From positions 5,243,845-5,307,844 of the forward strand of contig CM073326.1 of NCBI GenBank assembly GCA_037043015.1: a DNA stretch of 64,000 nt, in the 5' to 3' direction. The DNA comes from Bryum argenteum (lineage: Eukaryota; Streptophyta; Bryopsida; Bryales; Bryaceae). The first letter of the stretch is position 1, and the number at the start of each line of letters is the position of its first letter. The notes below the pieces were generated by a model. That model saw only the letters and a program-made list of their open reading frames with translations, was not told where the DNA came from and did no database searches. The position numbers and the translations under genes were made by a program. This document shows, in pieces, positions 48,430-61,106 of this stretch.

Positions 48430-50412
48430 TAAGCAATTTGTGCACATTATATCTTCTTGAACTTTTCGATTTAGTCACTTAACTACATTTAATTTACATA
48501 ATGCACCAAAATATGCGGGCATTGCACAAGATCTAAGCAATATGCAAAGCAAGAAAAGCTCTAATACAGTGTAACGAGGTAGTACCGTCAGAAAAAAGTC
48601 ATGCCACTAGTAAGTAACATTAATGGCCAAAAGAATCTGCTTTATTAGAGCAATCTGAGGTCTAATCTGCTCACAAGTGTACCATCAAGTCAAATGTGTA
48701 AGTTCCTTAATTTTTTTACTGGACCCCTAAAGTGGACTACTCTAGCCTCAAACTACAGAAAAGTCTCAACCTTCCTTCTTTCAAAGCAAGGTAAACATTT
48801 TCAATTTTTCATAAATTTTCAAGTATGTAAGCATAGAATCTAATACTTGGCTTATATGTGTACATGTGTATCAAATATTAGATTCAAATTCCTCCACTTG
48901 TGGGATCTTAATGTTCAAAGTTGAAAAAGAGTTTGTTTCACTTGTTGTAAAAACGGTAAGCAGTGTTTTTGAGAGCCAATAAAACCAATATTGGAAATAA
49001 ATATGAAGTGAGGCTCTTCACATTCTTGTTCCTAGGTGAGTCAGGAACATGTTTATGCGGTTTTTACCCTCATTGAAAATCAAAACTTAAATAAATGCTT
49101 AATAAATCATATGGAGTGAATTTTAAATACAAAGACTGATCTTTGACAGTATAGATGAAGACATCAAAATAGTTGTGAATGTCGTATGATAAAGATTGAA
49201 AGATAACGTAAGGACAATGACTGATGTTATATATGCAAAACTTCAAGTAATAATAGGTGATATTGGTAAAGTGAGAGCAATATTGAAATGTCAATTTTGA
49301 GATTTTTGTTCAATGAATTATCAAGTAGACCTACTTGTATCTACTATTCCCATCGATGTTTAGGGTTATATGCTACAAGCGCCATTTGTAGAGATAATTG
49401 AAAATGTTATACCCGATGTACTGAAGGTTCTACTTTGTAAGTGTCTTCGTCAGGATAATTGACAAAACTAGCATAAAATGCGTTAAAGAGATAATGGGCT
49501 ATTTTCAAGTCATCTAGGACCATATTTGATGATTCTTTCCTAAAAATAGAAATCAACATATTATTATTTGAAATGACATGAGCTTTGAGAATTATAATTA
49601 AATTGTATGCTTCTAAGTTTTCTAAAATATGTGCTCCACTATAAAGGTTGTACATATATCTTAAGGTGCTTTGTTGATTTAGTGCATTTTGTATTTGTAG
49701 GGAGTAATATCAAAGTTCATGACGGGAAGTACTTATGTAGCACATGTGTTGCACAACACATTTGTTTGGTCAACAAAAAACTATACAAGCTTAAAACCAC
49801 GTATATAACAGGTGTTTCTGACTAGACATGTAATTTTCTTTTGACAAAAATCTATTCCAAGTACACTTGAATTTAACAATTTTCATATTAGTTTGTTCTT
49901 CTAATTAGTTTTTCATATAAGTATATTTGGAATATTATGAAACTTAATACATAGAAAAGGTTTCTATCATCTATCTTTAAAATGAATAATAAAAGATTTA
50001 AGATCTCTTTAGTATAATCTATTTACATACTTTAAGTTACAATTTAATTCTCGGTTTAATTACTAAGCTCAATAGTCAAGAAATCTCCCAAGTTAACCTT
50101 AATTAACTAAGTTTCAACATAAGTAACTTTCAAGATTAACGAATGGAAAAACGTGTGGTCAATGTGTTTTTGTGAGGTTTTGCCAACTTTTTTCTTTAGT
50201 ATATCTGACTTTTTATTATTCACTAGTATATGACCTCGTGTACTTTGAACACACTCTCAAAAATATAAAAAGTAATAATTATCAATGTGAGTTAAGAATA
50301 GTATGTGCTATAATTTATAAACTAGGTATGCAATTCACATGTTTCCATTGGTCATATATCTTCCTTGTCCTCTCATTTCCACTGATAGATATGAATAAAA
50401 GAATAACGGGCT
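48430..50412. other. AT-rich gene-free stretch
   Basis: No supported feature on either strand. Confidence 0.6.
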
Positions 50413-50416
50413 TTAA

Positions 50417-51388
50417 CCCCTAAACGTCCCTAGTGTCGAAAAACGACATTTTGGATGAAGGGCAGAAACTTTGAAGAGTCATAACTTCTTCATCCGGACT
50501 CCGTTTTTGACGAAATCACTTGGGTTGGGTCCCAAATTAAGTCTAGTTTGTGTGTTACAAATTGCAGACCCATACAATGAAGTATGAATTAATGGCATGC
50601 ATTTTAGTGACAGCAGCTTTTGGTTTTGAGATTTCGAACATTGGGCATATTTCACCATTGCAAGCCAATTATGCAAAACCAAAAATAGTTTTTCATGAAT
50701 TTTTTTTACATAAGTAGGATCTTTAGATGTATTCTAACAACTTTCTAGTTGCAAGTTTTTCGATCCAAATAACTTTGCTAGTGGATTTGCAATGATGTTT
50801 CTACAATGAAAAAGTGAAAAAATGGATGATTTTTGAGGAGCTAGATCTCCTTCATCCACCGTTAGATTTCGACTTTATTCTTTGGGATAGATTCCAATCA
50901 TAGTCTATTTTAAGTGGTAGAAACCTTAACCTAATTGAAGATGTATTGAAGATAGGGCATGGATTTGAGTGCAAAGGGTCTAGTTTTGGACTATTTTTCC
51001 TTTGTAAATTTTGAGGCAGTTTTCACCATTGGAAGGCTACTATTTGAGCCAAGATATTTTTTTGATGAATTTTTTTGGTACAAAAGTGTTTTTGAGATGA
51101 AGATGAACAACTTTCTAGTTGGTGATTTTTTGATTGCAAATTTCATGTTGGTGGTATTTTCGCTTCAAAGTGGAAATGATGGTATTTTGTAGCCTGTTTT
51201 GCGCACTAATACGTTACGATCTCCCAATCTATGAGGTCCCATGAGTCAAGTTTTGGCCCACATGATCTACTACAAGTCTATTACAAGTTTGTACGGTTAA
51301 GATCTGAATAGCTTATCTTTATTTTCATCTATATCACTTTTTTTGAAAATGAGTTTTTGGCTAAAAATACCCCAAGGACGTTTAGGGG
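50417..51388. mobile_element. 972-bp TTAA-flanked non-autonomous element, second copy
   Basis: It starts CCCCTAAACGTCC and ends GGACGTTTAGGGG, with TTAA at 50413-50416 and 51389-51392. It aligns along its whole length with 34111-35083 in the same orientation and differs by one base in length. The alignment by eye is close but clearly diverged. Confidence 0.87.
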
Positions 51389-51456
51389 TTAATGGGCTAG
51401 CCGAGTATTTTTGGGTTGTTCACAAACAAACCCGACTAGGATCATGTTTTTCTATA

Positions 51457-51589
<133 letters not shown>

Positions 51590-51599
51590 CACTAAATGT

Positions 51600-52075
51600 T
51601 TGTAACCAAAACAAGTTGCCTTATCCAGAATTTGATCCATTTAACGATGTTAAAGTTGGACATTTTGTTGTTATGAATAGCAACATCAATAATATGTGGT
51701 TAGGTATACCTTTTTTTCTTGGATTTACAAATCAGGGAGCATGAAGGTAATATGGTATCGGCCGAAATCAATAATTTGGCAAGATGACCTAGGCATGTGG
51801 ACTCACAAATATGAAAAATGCCTAAAACGATGATGGATTCTTTCTTATGAGCCGTCGAATTGGATGGACTCAGATACATCAATTACCTCATGGGCACCCT
51901 CTTCAAAATTCGAGACTTGTATGGTTGAAAAAACTATTGTGGAGAAAGAGATATCTATACCAAAAGCAATGACTTTTCATCTCTTGGAGCCCATGGCAAA
52001 TCAATCTCATACAACAAACGACGAGCAAGTGGACAACGGTGGAGATGGAACAAAAGAAAATGACTTCGAGTAGTT
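51600..52075 (+). pseudogene. Decayed unrecognised reading frame
   Basis: One frame has [20 protein letters not shown] and [13 protein letters not shown]. After a frame change the next has KVIWYRPKSIIWQDDLGMW and, past a stop, WILSYEPSNWMDSDTSITSW, then ends acidic (NGGDGTKENDFE). The spacing of aromatic and charged residues looks like a folded domain rather than chance. I do not know the family; it recalls plant mobile-element accessory proteins. Confidence 0.35.
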
Positions 52076-54498
52076 GGAAATTAGTATAGAAGCTTTAGCA
52101 TTAGAATATATATAGCATATATTTTGGTTGGTTTCTTCCCTAGTCTTATTAGATATTGAAATTCCATTGTGTATTCCAAGCATATATATACATACATTTT
52201 GGTGTATTTATATAAAAATATATAATACATAATATTTTATCATATTTTCTTAATCTAAACATGTATAAAACCATGAGATGTACCTAAGGTTGGAATCTTG
52301 ACATTTATTCCGGGTTGCATTGGTAAAAAGTGCAATTTTTGCCAATTTGATTTTTGAAATCTCTAAATCACCTAAACTCATGAGGGAGAGAGCAAGTGCG
52401 GTTTTCAAAGGCCATGAGCGGTTTTCCTCAATACTGTGTTCAATCTAGATCTCACACACATTTTGGCATACACTTGGGAAGCATTGTTCTATTGAGGAAA
52501 ATTGATAATCACATTTCCTCAAATTTAGGAGGTGTACAACAACAAAAGCTACACATCTTGATGTGCATCACAAAAACATTTTGAACAATGAAGATACAAT
52601 GATAGGTTTCATCATTCGTAGGAGGTGTATAATAGCAACAACCAAATATATGTCTTTCTTTGTAGTGACAACCATGCCCCTCATGCCAATATCCAAGGTT
52701 CACTTTTAAATCTAACCAATGGAATGCAAAGTTGTAAGCTTTTGAATTTCCTTAAATACATGTGAAGGCTTTGTGTGTAAGCATGTATCCATTTTAAGTT
52801 CATAAATAATTGTACCTCAATTGGTGGTAAAATATTATCCTACTATATATTAGTATTAGGTGAAGGCCAACTTTTTATTTAAAGATTGAGGATAGATTCT
52901 ATAAAATGATTGGAAGGCTTAGATTCACCGTAAAGCAAAGGAGAAACTGACTTGAAAAACAAGACCCAAAAGTGAAGATCATGAAAGTAATATTATGAGA
53001 GTAGTATGAAAGTGAAAACCCTTTGTAACAATCTACTGACCACTCAATGTAAAACAAGATAGACTAAATTCTTCAAATATACTCCTTCTTATACATGATA
53101 TCTTATTGATATTGCAAACCTCTTGTGATTTGATAGTTTTTTTTTTTTTTTTTTTTAATCTAGTCGGATAAATAGCTCTCTCTAAGAGCTATGTAGTCAT
53201 ATATATAATTTGATAACATTTGTTCCATTGATCATATAGTTTTGGTGCACCAAAGGTTGGGCAAAATCAGATGGATCCAGAATCACCGGCCCTCATCTCA
53301 ACTCATCTCAATTGATGATAATGAGAGGTGCTATGATAGCATATCATGTGCTTCAATGACTAGAAAGTCTTGGCATGCTAAAGTGCAAAACTTAATTTAC
53401 CAAGAATCACACCCCTTGATGATGATGAAAGTTGCAATGATAGTCAGTAGATAGCTCTCACCAAGAACTTTATAGCCATATATGATTTGATAACATTTAC
53501 TATGGTAATCTTAAAGATTTGACTTGTCAAAACTTACGTAAATTCCTTCAAGCATGTTGATGTTATGTATGTTGCTCGTTAGTATTGGAAGTTCAGTTTT
53601 GTTACTTCCAATTGTGTGCTGATAATGTACAATCATAGAACGAGTTAATTAGTTCTACGAGGTGATCAAAGTGATCAATTTTGTACTTGTTTGGAACTGA
53701 TTAAACATTTTGGGACAATATAAAAAGGGCGTATTGATCAAACATTTTGGAGTAGAGGGAGTACGTATATCTCATCTTAAAACCTTCAAATAATATAATC
53801 ATTTTAATATCATCTCGTAGATTAAAGTTCTGGGGTCAGGAGGCAACGAGGCAGAGAGTGCGTCGTATTCATATCATCTTGGCTAGTTCATACTATATCA
53901 TACTTACCTTGAGAGAATTAAATTACATTGTAGTTATAGTTATTGATGATTTCTTTTGATCATTACTTTTACTTTTTTTCAGATAAAAAATGAGATATAA
54001 GTACAAATATCCTAAAGATGAACATATTTTTCAAGGGTGACACTAACCAACAAAGTGAAAATATACACTAGTTGTCAAAACTAATCTAACATCTGCAAAC
54101 ACTTCCTTTAATCGTTTGTGGACAAAAAATGAGCACACGAAAATAGAGCAAGTAATTTTATTAACATGTTGGGAACATTTAATAGATATAAGAGGATAAA
54201 CGCCTTCGCTCTAAAAAAATTGAGAATATTATACGGAAATTGACCTCACGGATGAATGATACTCATTATGAACGAATGATATTTATCGGATGAAACTCGT
54301 TTAGGGCTCCAGAACGGATCGTTTTCGGAGAGGAGAGCACCCGGAGTGGAGGTTTTGCGGACGAGGGCTTGATTTGGTATTGACTTGTTTGGCGCGGAAT
54401 CAGAAGTAGTGTTACGCAAGGATTTCGTAGCTTGCATCTCTTTCAAGCTTTTCGCGGCTTGAGCTTTTGATCCCGAGTATTCCTTCTGTTTTAGCAAG
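52076..54498. other. Gene-free stretch with repeats
   Basis: It holds the second copy of the dispersed repeat (52396-52536), a poly-T run near 53138, and a direct repeat about 277 bp apart (ATAGCTCTC near 53171 and 53448, ending TTTGATAACATTT). A possible solo Stowaway-type end (ATTTTGGAGTAGAGGGAGTA) lies near 53742-53762. The final 200 bp is the BUD31 promoter and leader. No other gene is supported. Confidence 0.55.
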
Positions 54499-55668
54499 AT
54501 GCCGAAGGTGCGCACCAATCGGACGGTGTATCCAGAGGGATGGGAGCTCATAGAGCCTACTCTGCGCGATTTGGAAACCAAAATGCGCGAAGGTTTGCTC
54601 GAAATCTCCTGTTATTACACTTTCGTTTCCGGCCACACAGAGACTGTTTCATGTCCTCTGTTTTTTCGCTGTTCTTTTTTCGGGAAATTATCGTTTAGGT
54701 TTTGTATGGAGCTAATTGGTAGAGCGGGGGTTAACTAATTTTCTGATTTTGTTGCGCAGCTGAGAATGAAACTCACGAAGGAAAGAGAAAGTGCGAGGCG
54801 TTGTGGCCAATTTTCAAAATCTCTCACCAAAAGAGTCGTTACATCTACGATTTGTTCTACAGGCGGAAAGCCATAAGTAGAGAGCTCTTTGATTTCTGCT
54901 TAGACCAAGGCCACGCCGACAAGAACTTGATCGCCAAGTGGAAGAAGGTAAGTCCTCAGTTCACTCAACCTACTATTTCTCCTTATCAAAACTCTTTGTT
55001 CCATGATCGTAGCCCTAAATTGAGTTGTGGACTTTCACCTTAGTCGGGACCTTCTATTTTTGAGCCATGTTCATTACATATGTCTAAATTGCTAAAGTTC
55101 TGCGAGAACCAACTCATTGGCTTTGCAACCGCAGAAAAAATTCCCGTTTCTCACTTTCCAGAGCTCTTTTCGTCATGATCACTGGCCTTCTCTAATTCAT
55201 ATCAACAAAAGGGGTGTTTAGTGTCTTTTCTTTGTGAAGTTTAATTTTGTTGGACCTGGGAACACAAACGACAGAATCTTTAGCCTCACTAAGAGTAAGT
55301 AGAGGAAGACTATTTAGATGACAGTTCTACCGACAACCCCTGATAATTCGTACAGGGTTGGATCTTCTATAGAGATCAAGTGAATATTTTGAGAGTCTGC
55401 AGATTCAAGAGGTTTTGTAACCGCATGTACTATACAAGGACCTTGTCGTCAAAGGTATCTCGTATTTTCTGTCGACAGAACAAAGTTGTTAATTGCTCTG
55501 CTGGTTTTGCAGTCGGGGTACGAGCGCTTGTGTTGTTTGCGGTGCATTCAACCTCGTGACCACAACTACGGGACGACATGCGTATGCAGGGTGCCCAAGC
55601 ACCTGCGAGAGGAGAAGGTCATCGAGTGCGTCCATTGCGGTTGTCATGGATGTGCAAGTGGAGATTAG
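54499..55668 (+). CDS. BUD31: BUD31 / G10 spliceosome protein
   Basis: Three exons, 54499-54592, 54760-54947 and 55513-55668, joined by GT-AG introns in frame, give 145 residues, the standard plant length. The protein starts [20 protein letters not shown], continues [20 protein letters not shown] in exon 2, and ends with the cysteine-rich zinc cluster ([20 protein letters not shown], then [14 protein letters not shown]). BUD31 is a core component of the activated spliceosome that sits near the catalytic RNA and acts in the nucleus in pre-mRNA splicing. The second intron is 565 bp. The gene is highly conserved, single and complete, and nothing is odd about it. Confidence 0.98.
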
Positions 55669-57695
55669 TAGTAACCTGTTAGCTTCAATTTTTGTACAAT
55701 TCTTAGATTCTTGTAGATCCTCGTAGCTTTCATAGCCAGCTCTGGCAGGGTTTTAGAGCTTTAGCTTTCAATGTAGCAGATTATTTCAAGACTGATTTGC
55801 AACAGTGCAGCTTCTGCTTAATTTTCAGGTCACTGGTCCAGGCTTGATTATAATTGGACTTTCATACTTTGCTTCCCGCCCACAGTTCCTCATGGCAACG
55901 GCTTAACCAGTATCAACAATGAACATCGAGATACCAAGGTTTGCTCACAAATATTTCTGATACATGTTGAATCGGGAGGGTTTGTAGGGACGATCTAAAT
56001 ATGACCTCATTCTAGGTCATTTGCCCTGGCGTTGTTTATTCATGAATGACTGATACGAGAGCTAGAGGATATTGGCGCTTGAATGTTACGATGTTGTGTG
56101 TTGAAAACAAACGAATTATTTTTGTTCATTTTTGGACCCTAGGGTCTGAAAGAATTAGAGCAGCACAACTTCCATGTCACTAGTTTTACGTATTATTATT
56201 TGGAGCTCATTAAGTTTCAATCCATATCTATGTGTAGGTTACTACATTTTGTGTGAAAAGTACCTGCTTCTTGACTTGTACAATACAGAATTTTTACTAT
56301 TGAAATTACCATTGAAATAGCGGGAGCAGTTCCTTTCTTACGAACATAACTTAAATGTGTCTAGGCGTTTGATCCAGCTTCTAGATTACATCTAGGAGAG
56401 TGGAGCTTCAATAATCATCATATGGAGGTACATAATAGCTTCAGTATACAACAGTACCTTCTTGCAGATGGTACAGAGTGTCACTTTAGAGCACTATTTT
56501 AGAAACAGCTACATTTCCAACTACAAAAATTCATAACTCATTGTAGAAAAGTATAAAACTGATTATTCTGGCTATCTTTCTACTAATTTTCCCCATGCAC
56601 AAAAATTGATTCCCTCTGCAAAAAAATTGAGCAGCTCAATATATTCCCTTATTTTTGATAAGCCTTGCTATATGCCGTGCATCGACGAACACATCAATGT
56701 TAGGTTGTTGAGTAATTTGCATAATCACAAGCAATGGTTGTGGTAGCTATCTGGGAGGCACCCTTCAATCCGTGGACACCCCCCCAAGGCCAATTTTGAT
56801 GATTTTGAAATCAGAAATGGAGCGTGAGGCCCCAAATTAGGCACCCTTCAATCCGTGGCCACACCTCCAAGGCCAATTTTGATGATCTTGAAATCAGAAA
56901 TGGAGCGTGAGGCACAAATTACTCTGAGGGCATGCTCCTTGGCAATCTACACATTAAAAACTAGGAGCTGCTACGAACGCTTATGCACATGCCACCTCTT
57001 CGCAAGATTCAGTACGGAATATGATTCAGTCCTCACACAGTAAGCTACAGCCATTGTGAGCCAATGGGTGGAATGCCCGGCCTCTACGCATGAGTTTCGT
57101 GGTATGGCCACATGTTTCATCTTTGCCAATGGTGCACACATGCATTACGTCCAAGATCTTTTCCTCCTGTAAATGAGAAAGTTACCAAAAAAATCGCATG
57201 TTCCGGAATAGATCAATCTGTATTGGCCAAAACAGTGTCAAAATGCCGCCATCTGCAGCTCAAATTTGTCAAGGTCATAATTAGGAACAGTATGCAACTC
57301 TCTTTTGCCAAGAGTCTGATAAGATAAATCATAACGACTCTCACTGATCTGCGGCCATTAGGAAGTCATACCATTAAACACTCATCTGAAAGAAACGCGC
57401 AGACAGGATAGAGCTCAAATCACGCGCAAGCAACATGTCGTGTCCAGGTGAGTATTCATGATCCAGGAGTTAAGTTGTCACACAAAATGTGAAATGATTT
57501 TACAAAAAGCTGATCAGAATTCATGGGGACGGAAGGTGACTTAACCGGCTACAAGTTTTCAGACCGCCCAATACGGCACAAAATTGTCTCGCTCACATTC
57601 AATAGAGATGAAACATCACTATCGACGGTACCGACTAAGTGTTAGCTATTCCAATGCACAGTAACTAAACCAAGTAGCTAGTGTGTACTTGTCGC
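55669..57695. other. Gene-free interval with duplication and dispersed repeat
   Basis: It includes the BUD31 3' flank, the second copy of the dispersed repeat (56423-56650) and an 83-bp tandem duplication (56757-56922). The right end is likely the 3' untranslated region of the peroxiredoxin gene. No other gene is supported. Confidence 0.55.
56757..56922 (+). repeat. 83-bp tandem duplication
   Basis: Two adjacent units start GGCACCCTTCAATCCGTGG at 56757 and 56840, share CCAAGGCCAATTTTGATGAT and end GGAGCGTGAGGC. They differ at only a handful of bases, so the duplication is fairly recent. Confidence 0.9.
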
Positions 57696-60301
57696 TTAGA
57701 TGGCTTCGAAGTACTCCTTGCTGAGCTTGGAGTCGGGCTTCATTGTCTTTTCTCCGGGCTTCCATCCGGCGGGGCAGACCTCATCGGGGTTGTCTTGCAC
57801 GTACTGCACGGCCTGCAACGTGCGGAGGGTCTCGTCAACGCTTCGCCCGATTCCCAAGTTGTTGATGGTCGCGTGCTGGATAACACCCTGCTTGTCGATG
57901 ATGAACAGACCCCTGAGAGCAATGCCCTGCGAAATAATTGGAAGGTCGGAAGATCAGAATCTTCTGACATTGAGCAACCAGATACACGACACCTCCAATA
58001 ATCTGGTCCGTTTATTACTGTAAAGCGATACCCAAGTACTGATGCATGAAATTTTCATATACATTTCTGGTGTAATAGGGCGCATTTCGTCTATCATAAA
58101 TACCACACAGACAAAAGATTATGCATCAACGTATATTACCTGCTCCGGAATCAAAACATTGAAGGCCTTTGAGATCTTCTTGGTGATGTCGGAAACGATG
58201 GGGTAGTTCAAGTCGCCAAGACCGCCGGTCTTCCTGTCCGTTTGGATCCAGGCAAGATGCGAGAACTGCAAATATAGTGGAAGTTAGAGACCCAGAAAGT
58301 GAACAAGTTACCCTCAATGAAAAACCTACTCAAGGGAAGCCTAAGCAAGCGGCAGGGAGGATCCTTGTTGTTAATAAATTAATTACATTGATGAAGAAAA
58401 ACTATTAAGAAGATAAGCAGAAATTACACATCGAGATCCACTTCACAAGAGCGTAGTGTACGATAATTACCACACTGTCGGTTGACACACCGATGACCTC
58501 AGTGTCGAGCTTCTCGAACTCGCTGTATCGGTCACTGAAGGCAGTTATCTCTGCAAACACAGACTTTCGCTGTAAGCTCACAATCCTCAACATACCGAGA
58601 TTATTTCATGACCATAATGGCAGCTTTGTTTAAACGCAATGAGACGAAATGTATAGCGAAGCATTTATATAAGAGAGCAGATAATATTCTCCAGACTGAT
58701 CCACTACTAAAGACTATACAGAAGGTAATGAGCGATTTTAGTACCTGTTGGGCAGACGAACGTGAAATCCAAGGGGTAGAAGAACAAGATGACGTACTTC
58801 TTTCCAATGTACTCAGAGAGCTTGATCTGCATGATTGAAGAGAAGTCCATCAGTATTCCTAGTCAAGTATATGCAGCTTCTTTTATCTATTTCAGGAACT
58901 TATTATCGATCCAAACAAGCTTTATATTTTCGGTTAAGTTTATATGTACAGTGTAACAGAACAGCAACATACAGGAGTGCGACGGCAACGTCTCTGGCAT
59001 GACACCATCGTCATTAACCGCTCACATGCTCAGAGAAAAGGTCCGCAAGTCACTGCTGAAAAACGATTGAGCGTAGATTTTGAGATCAAGTTGAGATATC
59101 GAATCGTACCTTGATGAACTCTTGGTCGAAAACAGCCTCTGCCTCGAAGTCAGGGGCAACGTTACCGATGAGTGGCTCGTACTGAGCCTGCACGAGCACA
59201 GACGACATATCAGCTACTGCACCTCCTCGCTTCATTGCAATTCACACACAAACAGGATGGCAAGCAAGCACTACCAATTCACCAATTGCAAACACCAGGG
59301 TTTAAGGTCTCTGTTAGATTTATTACAAATGAGTATAGACTGCTCCGGTTGGGCACTCTCATAAAATGCAACACTATGCTACCTAATAATACACTGATAT
59401 GATACAATGAGTCGCGTGGTTCATGCCCTGAGCACTCTAAAGAACTATTAATGGCTTCCTTAACGCAATGCCGTGCTCAAAGATAGAAAAAAACTTCGAT
59501 ATCGATGTACTCCATCGTAGCGTACTGCATTGTCGATGATCAACTCCTACTGAAACTCACGGCCGGTACTCTAAACTAACGAGCATAATTCGAATCATGC
59601 ACGGCAACGGACTCGCAGCATTGCAGATCGATGACTAGCAAGGAATGTCGAAATCGGAGGATATTGCCTCTGTACTAAGTTACCTTAACCCCTGCAGGGT
59701 TACCAGCACTGCAGGACGATTGCACAAACTCAAAACGGCGAAAATCTTCAGGATTACCAAGCCCGCATGGATATAGTTCGTAGAGTTAAATTTTCTACAA
59801 AATTTAGTTCAAAAATACCACGCAATCTCTAAACCGAAGTAATTACATTCAGCACAATTACACCATCCATTATCGCAGCAGTTGCGCAAGTGTCAATGGC
59901 AACAATTTTCCACGAATCCAGACACGATACTTCCGTAACCAATTCAGTATAAAAGGACAAGTATCGATATCCGATTTAACATTGCATCACTAACCTAGAG
60001 ACAATGCAAGCAAAGGCAATTCTCTACATTGAAACAGATCTCGACAGAGAAAGAAACTCACTCCTGAAGCGACGATGACGCCTCTCCTCTGGGACGAAAC
60101 CTTAGCGACGGGAGCCTTAGCGGCGGCAGCTACATTGGAGGAAGCAATACGGGCGCCGAAGCTCTTGCCGAGGCCAGAGAATCCCTTAGGCACAGCCAAG
60201 GCGGCAGAGCCATTGGCAGCCGAGGACGATGAAGCGCGGGTGGCAATGGCGCCAACGGTGGCGACGCCGGAGGCAGCAGCAGCCATAGCGCACGACGCCA
60301 T
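57696..60301 (-). CDS. Chloroplast 2-Cys peroxiredoxin
   Basis: Six exons, 60062-60301, 59110-59187, 58745-58826, 58471-58550, 58140-58265 and 57696-57926, with GT-AG introns in frame, give 278 residues. Residues 1 to about 80 are Ala/Ser-rich and fit a chloroplast transit peptide. The mature part has the peroxidatic Cys at about 131 (DFTFVCPTE) and the resolving Cys at about 253 ([13 protein letters not shown]). It also has GGLGD and the C-terminal EYFEAI, features of peroxiredoxins sensitive to over-oxidation. It reduces peroxides in the stroma with electrons from NTRC or thioredoxins, and can act as a chaperone oligomer. I took the ATG of MASCAM as start. The first intron, about 870 bp, separates transit peptide and enzyme. 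Identification is firm. Confidence 0.97.
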
Positions 60302-60698
60302 AGCCAGATTCTTTTGCTGCGACAACGACGACGACGGAGGGAATGGTCCGAGGGAGAAACATGGAGTATGTGCAAGGGGGCTTTATGGGCGTGGCCACGG
60401 TGATAGGTGGAGTAGTTGGTGTAGTGTCCACCCTTAATTTGTTATCCACTTGTGTTCTGGCCGTCCATCGGCTTCGTTCCCTCTGCATGTGGATATGGGC
60501 CCCTCTTCTGTTCTCTTTGCTTTTGATGAGAACCTATTTTTGTAGCCCCATATGTTATACGCTTGAAACTTGAACCTTTCCATGCATGCCTTTCCGTATA
60601 TGCCATATCCATATATTAAAATCTTTCTAAAAGGGTTATGTATGCTCCAATCATTCACATTGATACATTCCTCACCTCTTGTTGATGTTTTCCTACTA
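60302..60698 (-). promoter_or_regulatory. Leader and promoter region of the peroxiredoxin gene
   Basis: The first 100 bp upstream are GC-rich and likely transcribed leader. No clear TATA box or known light-response element was identified by eye. Confidence 0.35.
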
Positions 60699-61104
60699 AG
60701 AGCATGCCCACCCATTAACTGAAAATAGCTCAGATGACAATTCTTCAAGGTCTATAGTCTCTGAGGAGGGCTATTGTTCAAGCACGAAACACTATTCACC
60801 TCAGTGTACGCTCAAAATTGACTTGCACCTACTCTCCTACTGTGCATGGAAACCTCTCCGCAATCTTTTTTGGAAGTTGTTTACAACTTTACGACACGAG
60901 GTTGCGAGGCTTTGCAACTACGCAACAAGAACACCTGCGACATGCATGAATATTGGTTGCATGCACGTGGCAATTGGGAACATCAGTTGTCGAGAACGCA
61001 TGCGACTTGTCAGATGATTGTATGCATGGGTGGAGCACCAAATTTATTGGGGACTTGTGATCTTGGAAAAGGCTCGTGATCCCGTTGAAGGGTGGCCATG
61101 CCCT
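60699..61104. mobile_element. 406-bp MITE with TA flanks
   Basis: The left end AGAGCATGCCCACCCATTAA and the reverse of the right end, AGGGCATGGCCACCCTTCAA, match in about 17 of 21 positions. TA lies on both sides (60697-60698 and 61105-61106). There is no coding capacity. Tourist-like ends are similar, but the flank looks like TA rather than TWA, so the family is uncertain. Confidence 0.6.
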
Positions 61105-61106
61105 TA

